A stretch of DNA of 50,349 nt from JAWUVP01 sp034112285 (GTDB taxonomy: Bacteria > Pseudomonadota > Gammaproteobacteria > JABDGN01). Shown in pieces: positions 43,112-50,349 of the stretch (positions are counted from its first letter, which is position 1; each line of letters starts with the position of its first letter). Location of the stretch: contig JAWUVP010000008.1 of the NCBI GenBank assembly GCA_034112285.1, positions 1 through 50,349 of the forward strand, given 5' to 3'. The position numbers and the translations under genes were made by a program. The notes beneath the pieces were generated by a model. That model was not told the origin of the DNA. It saw only the letters and a list, made by a program, of their open reading frames with translations, and ran no database searches.

Positions 43112-43700
43112 AAAACACATTCGAACAGCATATCAAAAAGTTTTTGTTAACCAACCGGCTAAGCTACTAATAAAACACACCTCGGTCACGCCGAACCAAA
43201 TTACTTTGCTCGCAGCTCTGTCAGGGGTTTTGGCAGGTATTCTTTTAGCATTGCAATGGTCATGGTTGGCGTTAATTTTTCTACTGTTATCGGGTTATTT
43301 TGATACGCTAGATGGCACGGTTGCAAGATTAGCTGATCGTAGCTCTGCCCAAGGCAGTGCTTTAGATATTGTGTCAGACCGCTTGGTTGAGTTCTTTCTT
43401 TTAATCGGTTTTTATAGCTATGCGCCATTAGATAGAGCTACCTCAACTATATGGCTATTAGGCAGTTTCTTTGTTTGTGTGGCTTCATTTTTAGTGGTGG
43501 GTATTTTTTCAGACAACGATGGCGAACGCAGTTTTCATTACAGCCCAGGCTTAATTGAACGCCCTGAAGCGTTTATCTTTTTTATTTTGATGCTCTTGCT
43601 GCCAAGCTGGTATAACGGCTTAGCATGGATATTAACCGTGCTCACTTTTGTAACAGCAAGCGTGAGGCTGTATCAGTTTTATCAAGAAGGAACAAAATAA
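43104..43700 (+). CDS. CDP-alcohol phosphatidyltransferase family protein
   Basis: 198-aa integral membrane enzyme. The active-site signature D67-TL-D70-G-TV-A-R75...G84...D88...D92 is complete (GYFDTLDGTVARLADRSSAQ then GSALDIVSDR). Such enzymes transfer phospho-groups from CDP-diacylglycerol to an alcohol. Which alcohol cannot be told. It is flanked by a VTT protein (8 bp overlap) and a flavoprotein (1 bp gap). Confidence 0.9.
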   Translation: MLEKHIRTAYQKVFVNQPAKLLIKHTSVTPNQITLLAALSGVLAGILLALQWSWLALIFLLLSGYFDTLDGTVARLADRSSAQGSALDIVSDRLVEFFLLIGFYSYAPLDRATSTIWLLGSFFVCVASFLVVGIFSDNDGERSFHYSPGLIERPEAFIFFILMLLLPSWYNGLAWILTVLTFVTASVRLYQFYQEGTK

Positions 43701-43701
43701 C

Positions 43702-45120
43702 ATGAACACTATTTATGCTGATTTATGTATTATTGGTGCAGGCTCTGGTGGCTTAAGTGTCGCAGCGGGTGCAGTGCAAATGGGTGCCTCGGTGGTGTTG
43801 ATTGAAAACCACAAAATGGGTGGCGATTGTTTGAATTATGGCTGCGTGCCATCTAAAGCGACGATTAGCGTCGCCCGCACCGCCGATAAAATGCGCCATG
43901 CTGATAAATTTAATTTAACTAGCGTTGCCCCCAAGGTGGATTACAAAGAATTAGCCGCGTATGTTACCAGCGTGATAGCTCAAATTGCCCCCAATGATTC
44001 AGTAGCACGTTTTACCGAGTTAGGCGTTAATGTTTTACAAGGCACTGGGAAATTTATTGATGCTAAAACTGTCCAAGTGGGTCAAACCGTTGTTAAAGGC
44101 CGTCGCTTTGTTATCGCCACCGGTTCTACTGCTGCCATCCCGCCTATTCCTGGCTTAGATCAAACACCTTACTTAACCAACGAAACTATCTTTGCTTTAG
44201 AACAAACGCCCGCACAGTTAATTGTGATTGGTGGCGGCCCTATTGGCTGTGAATTAGCGCAAGCGCATTTAATGTTGGGTACAAAAGTTACCCTGTTGGA
44301 AGGGTTTAAAATATTACCCAAAGACGATAGCGAGGCCACCCAGGTGGTTCGTGAGCAGTTATTACAACAAGGGTTAGACTTGCACGAAGGCATTAAAGTG
44401 TTACAAACACGTAAGACCGATTCTGGTATTGAAGTCACTATTGAAGCGGATGGCGCAGAGAAAGTTATTCAAGGTTCGCATTTGTTGATTGCTGCTGGGC
44501 GCAAACCCAATTTAGCCAATTTAGCTTTAGAAAAAGCCAATATTGATTTTCATCCACGCGGTATTAATGTTGATGACCGCCTGCGTACTAGCAATAAAAA
44601 AGTGTTTGCTATTGGCGATACCGCGGGCAGTTTTCAATTTACCCACGCCGCGGGCTACCATGCCGGGATTGTGATTCGCAATGCTTTGTTTCACTTGCCT
44701 GCAAAAGTTAATTATCGCGCGATGCCCTGGGTAACCTACACCACGCCGGAACTGGCTCACGTTGGTTTGAATGAAGATATGGCGACTGAGCAAGGCACAA
44801 ACTACGAAACCATTTCTTGGCCGTTTAAAGAAAACGATCGGGCTATTGCCGAAAATGACACCGCGGGATTTATTAAAATATTACTCGGTAAAAAAGGCTT
44901 GATACTCGGCGTAACTATTGTGGGACCACACGCGGGTGAATTGATTACAACTTATGTGCTCGCGATTAATAAAGGCCTTAAAATTAAAGATTTAGCCGAT
45001 ATGATTGTGCCTTACCCAACATTGGCCGAAGTGGGCAAGCGTGCCGCGGGGAAATATTATTTGCCGCTCATTAGCTCACCTCGTATGAAGAAAATCGTAC
45101 GGTTTTTACAAAAATTCTAA
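43702..45120 (+). CDS. Mercuric-reductase-like / dihydrolipoamide-dehydrogenase-like flavoprotein
   Basis: 472 aa FAD/NAD disulfide oxidoreductase. FAD loop CIIGAGSGGLSVAAGA, redox pair C43/C48 in GGDCLNYGCVPSKA, NAD loop LIVIGGGPIGCELAQA, AIGDTAGSFQFTH. The C-terminal His-Pro-Thr of true E3 is YPTLAEVGKR here (His to Tyr), and there is no MerA-type Cys pair, so it is neither a standard Lpd nor a confirmed mercuric reductase. Genes of this type often accompany TVP38-like genes; here it is the third gene of that operon. Confidence 0.88.
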   Translation: MNTIYADLCIIGAGSGGLSVAAGAVQMGASVVLIENHKMGGDCLNYGCVPSKATISVARTADKMRHADKFNLTSVAPKVDYKELAAYVTSVIAQIAPNDSVARFTELGVNVLQGTGKFIDAKTVQVGQTVVKGRRFVIATGSTAAIPPIPGLDQTPYLTNETIFALEQTPAQLIVIGGGPIGCELAQAHLMLGTKVTLLEGFKILPKDDSEATQVVREQLLQQGLDLHEGIKVLQTRKTDSGIEVTIEADGAEKVIQGSHLLIAAGRKPNLANLALEKANIDFHPRGINVDDRLRTSNKKVFAIGDTAGSFQFTHAAGYHAGIVIRNALFHLPAKVNYRAMPWVTYTTPELAHVGLNEDMATEQGTNYETISWPFKENDRAIAENDTAGFIKILLGKKGLILGVTIVGPHAGELITTYVLAINKGLKIKDLADMIVPYPTLAEVGKRAAGKYYLPLISSPRMKKIVRFLQKF

Positions 45121-45133
45121 CCGCGTAAAAAAA

Positions 45134-45700
45134 TCAGTTAATGACTTTACTCGTGGCGACAAATACGTCTTGATTTAACGCATAAAATGCCACGCAAACG
45201 CGCTGCATAAATTCTTGTACTTCTTCGTCATTAAGCGCACAAGAGTACGCATGGCCAGGTGCTTTTGTTCCCGCAAAAACATTAATGCCGGTATGGCCTA
45301 ATGCCGCATCTTGCTTCACATGGGTAATGCTCACGCTGGCTTTACCCAGCTTGCCATTATCTAGCACCATAATATCATCGCCCTCTAGCTCAATGGGCTT
45401 CTTGATTAAGTCGCTTAAAATGTCAGCTATTAGGCTATTAAATAAACGCTGGTATGCAACAGCGCCAAAGGCATTGTTACTCAAGACCGGTAATTCCCAC
45501 AAAAAATTAACCGCATCATCACTCCAGATAAAAGCTTCTGCCATCAGATCTTCTTGATCGATCATGGCATCGGCTAGCACTTCCATCTCACCGCGAAAGG
45601 CAATAATGTCACCAAGGGGATTTACTTTATTACCAAAATATTGATAAGCAAAACGATTATGTAATAAATGCCCGTCGTATTTCGTTAAATTAACTATCAT
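45134..45700 (-). CDS. DUF366 family protein
   Basis: 188 aa. Family-like blocks: HNRFAYQYFGNKVNPLGDII, AFRGEMEVLADAMIDQEDL, DDAVNFLWELP, YQRLF, ELEGDDIMVLDNGKLGKASV and GHTGINVFAGTKAPG. DUF366 proteins have no established function. The ATG overlaps the stop of the upstream binding-protein gene (ATGA), so the two are coupled. Confidence 0.8.
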   Translation of the reverse strand: MIVNLTKYDGHLLHNRFAYQYFGNKVNPLGDIIAFRGEMEVLADAMIDQEDLMAEAFIWSDDAVNFLWELPVLSNNAFGAVAYQRLFNSLIADILSDLIKKPIELEGDDIMVLDNGKLGKASVSITHVKQDAALGHTGINVFAGTKAPGHAYSCALNDEEVQEFMQRVCVAFYALNQDVFVATSKVIN

Positions 45701-46860
45701 GTTGTAGCCTTTAAAGTCGGTTTTGGCAGTGTTGGCATTACCGTTGGAATATATTGCGGAATCACTTGAGCGGCTGTAATTAGCTTGCCATTGAGAATTT
45801 TTTCCATGGTGCTCACATCGTTTGCCGGGTATTGGCTTAAGCTTAAATCACCGGTGGTAGCATTAATGTCAGTAAGTTTTTTCATGGCCGCATTTATTTT
45901 TTGTGGGCTAGCTGATTTTGCATTTTTTATTGCTTTAATCACTAAGTTGGTTGCATCAAAGCTTAAAGCGGCCAGGATGTTTTCGGGTTTAACGCCATAT
46001 TTTTTTTGGTAAGCTTTAATAAATCGAGTCATTTTCGGCTCAATAAAATTTCTGTCTGTGCTGCCAAAGGTGGTGAAATAGATGTTATCGGCTAGGCTTG
46101 GGCCCATTTTTAAAAGCTGGTCTGGCAACAACATATCACTTCCCATAATTGGCTGTACAATATGTGCGGCTTTAAGCTGCTTAATAACGGCAACAGCTTC
46201 GTTAGAATACATCGATAAATAAATGATGTTCGCCCGACTTTTCTGTATCGCTTTAAGCATGCCTGGCGTTAAGAGTTCATTGTTTATTGCCTGTTGATAA
46301 ACAATCTTACCTTTAAAGTGCTGCACGGCTTGTTGAAAATAAGCCTGTAAATCTCTGGTATTTTCTACTTTGTTTTGATAGATGACCGCAATGTTGGCAC
46401 GATGCATTTGGTTCACGGCAAATTGTGCGGCGGCGCCACCTTGTTGTTGATTGGGGTTAGCTAATAGATAAAGATAATTTGGATAACGCTGATGTAAAAA
46501 ACCTGCTGTTGCTGCCGGGCTGATAAGGGGTTTTTTTGCTTTAACAAAAAATGGCGCGGCGGCATTCAAATCCGCTGAACCCATAAAGCCAATGACAGCC
46601 GACAAGGCTTTGTTACTCGCCATTTGCATGGCTGTGTTAGTGACCGGTCTGCCACCTTGATTAACGAGTTTTATTTTAGTGCCTAATACTCCACCGCGCG
46701 CATTTTGCTGCGCTACGGCCAATTCCACACCGTTTAAGGCCGATTGGTCGAAGAGCGCGTAAGGGCCTTTGGTATAAAAGTATGTCCCTAATGAGATGTC
46801 GGCATAGGTTACTGTAAAACAGCATACAATGGTAAAAAAAGTGAAAATTTGTTTTCCCAC
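45697..46860 (-). CDS. Periplasmic branched-chain amino-acid-type substrate-binding protein
   Basis: 387 aa. Signal peptide about residues 1-20 (MGKQIFTFFTIVCCFTVTYA). Type I periplasmic-binding fold (Peripla_BP_6): GVELAVAQQNARGGVLGTKI, VIGFMGSADLNAA, PLISPAATAG, VIYQNKVENTRDL, MGSDMLLPDQLL, YQKKYGVKPENILA. No permease or ATPase gene is adjacent, so it is an orphan and may serve a distant transporter or a sensory role. Coupled to DUF366. Confidence 0.88.
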   Translation of the reverse strand: MGKQIFTFFTIVCCFTVTYADISLGTYFYTKGPYALFDQSALNGVELAVAQQNARGGVLGTKIKLVNQGGRPVTNTAMQMASNKALSAVIGFMGSADLNAAAPFFVKAKKPLISPAATAGFLHQRYPNYLYLLANPNQQQGGAAAQFAVNQMHRANIAVIYQNKVENTRDLQAYFQQAVQHFKGKIVYQQAINNELLTPGMLKAIQKSRANIIYLSMYSNEAVAVIKQLKAAHIVQPIMGSDMLLPDQLLKMGPSLADNIYFTTFGSTDRNFIEPKMTRFIKAYQKKYGVKPENILAALSFDATNLVIKAIKNAKSASPQKINAAMKKLTDINATTGDLSLSQYPANDVSTMEKILNGKLITAAQVIPQYIPTVMPTLPKPTLKATT

Positions 46861-46940
46861 AACATGAACTCCAGCTATTAATTTAGCAAGATTATATCAT
46901 GATGAGAGGTCAAGCGATGTAGCAATCTTAGCAACTTCAA

Positions 46941-47040
46941 CGAGATTGCCGCGTCGCTACGCTCCTCGCAGCCATAGGGCTTACCGTCAAGGAGATTGTG
47001 GCGTCTCTGCACTCCTCGCAAAGACGGGGCTTACGGTCAA
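46941..47040. repeat. Dispersed repeat family, copy D, as a 50-bp direct tandem
   Basis: Two 50-bp units (46941-46990, 46991-47040) share gagattgccgcgtcgctacg / gagattgtggcgtctctgca, then ctcctcgca and gggcttac(c/g)gtcaa. The first 30 bp of each are the family core. The rest of 46861-47248 holds no convincing gene; the frame 46996-47202 is judged noncoding. Confidence 0.8.
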
Positions 47041-47248
47041 CAGCCAATGCTGGTCAAGATACTTGTCGCCAAAATTGTTAAGCCACATCCTCCAAATTGT
47101 CTGAAAATTTTTCATTACACTCTAGCATTTGCGGTTTGGATTCAGTCTTACTATCTTGCTTTTCAACACTTTGAATGGCGCTTGAATTCTGTAGGCATTT
47201 GAAATGGCATAAGTTTCCTGAAGCAGCCAAAACCTAAAGGAAATGACC

Positions 47249-47813
47249 ATGTCAAAAAATATCCTGAATTTGAATTTAACGCACTAATTATTAGGTCTAG
47301 AAGACATTAAAATCATCCAGGTTGATCAATCAAATGATGGTGCAATTTATATTTGTGTGAGTAGTACAGCAATCACCATTTTATATCGACAAGTAAGACT
47401 CCCATATCGCCAGATTGTGAGAGCGCGCTTTAAGTTTACGCCATTTACCAATACTGGGTTACGAAGTTCACATCGAGTTCACAGCCTCTAAAGGTGTTTG
47501 TAATAACTGTGATGTGGGCCCAGAGAAGGCACCAACCACCGTGCAAAAATTAAGCTGGTTTGAGCGCAATGCACACTAAACAAATCCGCATAAATATTAT
47601 TTGATGTTGCAGTTAATTGGTGGCATGTTAGTTGATATCGCTAAAAAAGAAAATACGGCAGAAGACAAGCTATAACGGACAACAGATACTTATAAAATAT
47701 CCGAGGTCGAATGGTCGGAAGTAAAACGTATAGGTTTATTAGGTACTGACGATATTGCAAATTTCAAAGGACACAATAGTTATATTACGTTATCTGCCAG
47801 CCGTCCAGGGTAA
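47249..47813 (+). pseudogene. Degraded ISL3-family transposase
   Basis: The start MSKNILNLNLTH matches ISL3 N-termini, but is cut by a stop at codon 13. The same frame resumes as LGLEDIKIIQVDQSNDGAIY, then the sense moves one frame over: LPILGYEVHIEFTASKGVCN with a CxxC, then KKENTAEDKL, two stops, and VEWSEVKRIGLLGTDDIANF with KGHNSYITLS, corresponding to the conserved DEI(S/A)xKKGH catalytic region. At least one frameshift and four stops (counted by eye). The sense may continue weakly to about 47914. Confidence 0.7.
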
Positions 47814-48128
47814 GAGCGTCAAAATTGACCTAAAAACAATGAGTTAGTGGCTTGAACGAATAGAAAAACTACTAAAATCAGCAATTGTTTTACTATTGAT
47901 ACCTACCATTGCGTAATAAAGTGTTTTTTCGGATCAATTTTGAGTTGTTTTACTTTCGCTGCAATTTTATAAATTGATTCGCTCGCGAGTTAATACATTT
48001 ATATCTTTGAAATTATGCAGTTTTGATTAGGCAGCCCTGCTTTGCTGCTTTAGTTGTAATCTTTAAGTTTCAAGGTATAGTAGCAATTTCTTAATTGACT
48101 AATTAATTTTTAATGTGAGGGCTATAAA
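47814..48128. other. AT-rich noncoding stretch upstream of the P450 gene
   Basis: No gene seen apart from a possible ISL3 tail to about 47914. gaggg lies 8 nt before the P450 ATG. A putative promoter could not be fixed among many AT-rich hexamers. Confidence 0.5.
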
Positions 48129-49451
48129 ATGAGTTTATTGAAGTTTCTGCAGCATAGCTATTCGGGGGCGAAACATCCAATTGATTTCTTCAAAAAACTC
48201 AAAAAGAAAAATGTTGATCCCTTTTTAATTTACGTCTCACCTAGGAAGACCGTCTTGATTTCAGGCAAGGAGACAGCAGTACGTGATTTTTTTACTATCA
48301 AAAGTATTAATGTAAGAAAGCTGGATTTTTCAGAGCCTTTAGAACTATTGCTTGGTGAAAATTCGTTTTTAACATCCATAGGTAAATCGCATTTAAAAAT
48401 AAAAAGGGCATTTTTTTCTACATTTCATGCGCGTGATAAACTAGAAAAACACGATAAAGTTATTAGCCTTAGAGTCAAAAAACATTTGAACGATATAACA
48501 ATCAATAGTGTTGTTAATATTAATGATATGGCGCAGAAACTAACCCTAAATATTATAGCTGATATCATTTTTGGGGCAGATGATGAGGATGGAGTGACAC
48601 AGCTTGTGCCATACGCCCAGAAGCTTATAAATAGTTATACACCGTTAGTTATGTTTTTCCCGTGGCTCCGATTACCCTTTTTACCACATTGGCAGCGCTT
48701 TAAAATGGCGCGGGAAAGATACGATAATTTCTTTTTAAATAAAATTCAAAAGCGGATTGATTCTGATTCGGTTCATGGCGAGGATCTTTTATCTAGCAGC
48801 GTTACAATAGCAGAAAATTTTGATTTGGATCTCTCGATTGACCTTGTTAGCAGTTATTTGCGAACTTTTCTGATTGCTGGCCATGATCCAACCTACCACT
48901 CACTTATATGGGTTATTTACCATGTATTTAGCTCTGAGAAGGTGAAGAAAAAGTTGCGTAATGAGTTGCAGGGTATTTCTGTTGATAGTGATTTAGAGAA
49001 TCTTCCTTATCTTAATGCTGTTTGCAATGAAGCATTACGCTTGCACCCTCCGGTTCCCTTTGCTGCTAGAACTGCCGACAAACCATTTACATTTTGTGGT
49101 AAAGAGATTCAAGCTGGAGAAACAGTTGGGATTGCGACATCATTATTGCATCATGATCCTGAATATTGGAATAACCCAGGCGTTTTTGATCCAGACAGAT
49201 TCCTTAATCTGGAGACCATTAATGTTAATTATTTTTTCCCTTTTGGAGGAGGCGTTAAGAAATGTCTTGGTGCCACAATGGCAATGTACATCATGAGAAG
49301 GGTCCTAGCTATTTTGGTAACACAGTATGAGCTGACTATTTTAAATAAAAAAATCCCAAGCACAAAGACTTATGGTTTGGTTGTTGGTGCGACGGAAACG
49401 GTTAAGGCACGATTTGCACACCATTCACCTCGAAAAGCTGAAAAAATTTAA
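48129..49451 (+). CDS. Cytochrome P450
   Basis: 440-aa haem monooxygenase. I-helix AGHDPT at 250-255 (acid-alcohol pair with Pro in place of the first Thr), K-helix E301xxR304 in EALRLHPPVPFAAR, PERF-like DPDRFLN, and haem loop FFPFGGGVKKCLG with ligand Cys379. No N-terminal membrane anchor is apparent, so it is likely soluble and needs a separate ferredoxin/reductase, not seen here. Base composition is clearly more AT-rich than the core genes, and it stands between transposase relics, suggesting transfer. The closest-looking groups are fatty-acid or sterol-type P450s, but substrate is unknown. Confidence 0.93.
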   Translation: MSLLKFLQHSYSGAKHPIDFFKKLKKKNVDPFLIYVSPRKTVLISGKETAVRDFFTIKSINVRKLDFSEPLELLLGENSFLTSIGKSHLKIKRAFFSTFHARDKLEKHDKVISLRVKKHLNDITINSVVNINDMAQKLTLNIIADIIFGADDEDGVTQLVPYAQKLINSYTPLVMFFPWLRLPFLPHWQRFKMARERYDNFFLNKIQKRIDSDSVHGEDLLSSSVTIAENFDLDLSIDLVSSYLRTFLIAGHDPTYHSLIWVIYHVFSSEKVKKKLRNELQGISVDSDLENLPYLNAVCNEALRLHPPVPFAARTADKPFTFCGKEIQAGETVGIATSLLHHDPEYWNNPGVFDPDRFLNLETINVNYFFPFGGGVKKCLGATMAMYIMRRVLAILVTQYELTILNKKIPSTKTYGLVVGATETVKARFAHHSPRKAEKI

Positions 49452-49463
49452 CGATAGATAGTC

Positions 49464-49565
49464 TTACGATTCACTTTGCCAGTTGGGCCACTCAAAGGTG
49501 AGCTTGAGGAAGGTGGGTGCGCACAAAATGAAGCTATTAATAGACTCTTTAATTTAGCTGCTTAG
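49464..49565 (+). pseudogene. Possible 3' remnant of an unidentified gene
   Basis: A 33-codon open stretch bounded by stops reads RFTLPVGPLKGELEEGG then CAQNEAINRLFNLAA and TAG. It looks like a protein C-terminus, but no start or family is visible. Weak support. Confidence 0.25.
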
Positions 49566-49666
49566 TGGCAGGTAGCAGTGGGACGTTTTGGCCTGAGTTC
49601 ATTTTCTTGCAGCAGTGCCCTGTATAAGGCCTGTAAAATGAATTTCTATAATCAAACGATGAGCAC

Positions 49667-49982
49667 ATGAATAAATTAAAAATGACAGCGTTAGGTGCTA
49701 GATTAGTATCAGCTTTAGTGGGTGTTAGTGCGGCTCATGCTGGTGGGTCTCAATTGTTTGAGGAAAGTGTGGCTGGGTTAGGAATAGCCCAGGCAGATGC
49801 TGCTGCTGGATACAATGATGCAAGCACTGAGTAAAGCAATCCTGCTGGAAGGGTTTGCTTTATGCAGAGTCAAATAACTGCTAGCCTAGAATATATTAAA
49901 TTAAACACTAAATTCACGGGTAAGCTAGCAACTTCAGCAAGTGGTACTCCACAATATGAACCTGAAGGCTCTGCAAAAGTGA
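49667..49982 (+). pseudogene. fadL: FadL-like outer-membrane transporter, truncated
   Basis: The N-terminal part of a FadL/OmpP1 hydrophobic-compound porin. Signal peptide MNKLKMTALGARLVSALVGV then SAAHA; then SQLFEESVAGLGIAQADAAA and YNDASTE, followed by an in-frame TAA where FadL proteins read a residue before NPAG; the frame then continues SNPAG...QITASLEYIKLNTKFTGKLA. It is cut at about 49982 by the IS3-family end. Both lesions argue for loss of function. Confidence 0.75.
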
Positions 49983-50349
49983 TGTGTCAACACTTTTCAG
50001 GACAAATTTTACGCCGCTTTCAGAGCGCTCTCATATTCAACCGGCGACATGTAGTCGTTAGTTGAGTGCATTCTTTGTCTACTTATCGTGTAGCCCAATT
50101 TTCGTAATGATTTTGCCAGCCTGCGTGCACCATAGCGACATTGATGTTCAATAAAAAGGTGCTTAAGTTCTTGCGATAACACCTTATCCTTTTGCTCTTT
50201 TGCTGATAAAACAGGCTTCCTTAACCAGGCGTAATAAGCGCTTCGAGAAACTTTCAATAAAGTACACATGACATCAACGTTAAATTCTGGGCTATGCAAT
50301 TTCATCCATGCGTACTTTACAGCTGGTCGCTCGCAAAGTACGCCGTTGC
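49983..50349 (-). mobile_element. IS3-family insertion element, partial (runs off window)
   Basis: One end begins near 49983 (tgtgtcaacacttttcagga...), abutting interrupted fadL sequence, and orfB is read inward on the minus strand. The other end lies beyond 50349. Exact inverted repeats cannot be confirmed from one end. Confidence 0.75.
50009..50305 (-). pseudogene. IS3-family transposase OrfB, internally deleted
   Basis: 98 aa from the ATG at 50305; the frame is open further upstream (ERPAVKYAW) to the window edge, so the real start is probably outside. Residues 8-78 are the OrfB N-terminal HTH_21 region (VMCTLLKVSRSAYYAWLRKP, RYGARRLAKSLRKLGYTISR). It then jumps directly to the usual OrfB C-terminus (HSTNDYMSPVEYESALKAA). 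The whole DDE catalytic core (roughly 170-200 residues in the family) is missing, so it cannot transpose on its own. Confidence 0.8.

Noticed and set aside
46996..47202. 68-aa open frame
   Set aside because: Begins inside the repeat and has no family resemblance; no SD.
1..50349. tRNA or rRNA genes
   Set aside because: None of the intergenic gaps showed a cloverleaf-like pattern or GTTCRA-type T-loop by eye; a covariance search was not possible.

Overview
The window is a chromosomal segment from an AT-leaning gammaproteobacterium. Core gene order matches that class: a divergent rluC/rne pair, the yceD-rpmF-plsX-fabHDG-acpP-fabF-mltG-tmk block, and a Trm112-like gene next to kdsB. The PmrA/QseB-like regulator, the eukaryote-like flavour of some accessory genes and the many decaying genes suggest a host-associated member of the Legionellales (Coxiella/Legionella relatives). 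That placement is inference, since there is no 16S rRNA or other decisive marker.

Layout. 1-0.36 kb: infA with an unusual C-terminal tail. 0.56-8.3 kb (minus): the fatty-acid/phospholipid block with L32 and YceD, followed by mltG and tmk; pabC is absent. 8.4-10.3 kb (minus): DUF1289, a HAD phosphatase and rluC. 10.3-13.1 kb (plus): rne behind a long structured leader. 13.1-14.05 kb (minus): the Trm112-like gene and kdsB. 14.3-17.2 kb (plus): a uracil-DNA-glycosylase-like protein with an altered active-site motif, then a two-component system. 17.3-20.9 kb: trpR and divergent putA. 20.9-21.7 kb: a frame-broken gene remnant. 21.7-26.1 kb (minus): a KASIII-like/enoyl-CoA hydratase pair, a small membrane protein, an M17 aminopeptidase and a CBS protein. 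26.2-32 kb: htpG, an AhpD-like protein, a hemolysin-III-like membrane protein, a universal stress protein, a lipoprotein and rlmN. 32-38.5 kb (minus): SSADH-like, acetolactate synthase, ornithine cyclodeaminase, arginine deiminase and a CtlX-like hydrolase. 38.6-41.9 kb: an unknown gene and two tandem paralogous MFS transporters. 41.9-46.9 kb: HIT, a TVP38/CDP-alcohol phosphotransferase/flavoprotein operon, DUF366 and an orphan amino-acid-type binding protein. 46.9-50.35 kb: a degraded AT-rich island with repeats, an ISL3 transposase relic, an intact-looking cytochrome P450, a broken fadL and an IS3-family element running off the end.

How the genes work together. Arginine deiminase, the CtlX-like enzyme, ornithine cyclodeaminase and PutA together could convert arginine to citrulline, ornithine, proline and glutamate without the usual arcB/arcC carbamoyl-phosphate branch. 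The fab block makes acyl-ACP for PlsX and LPS. The separate KASIII/ECH pair could feed beta-oxidation intermediates back into synthesis. A dispersed ~35 bp repeat family (inverted or tandem arms) occupies at least four intergenic gaps.

The strongest leads for follow-up are: the cyclodeaminase frame that continues 28 codons upstream of its first ATG with no canonical start; the Ung-fold protein lacking the catalytic Asp; the rne leader with twin SD-like hairpins; the P450 island; and the repeat family.
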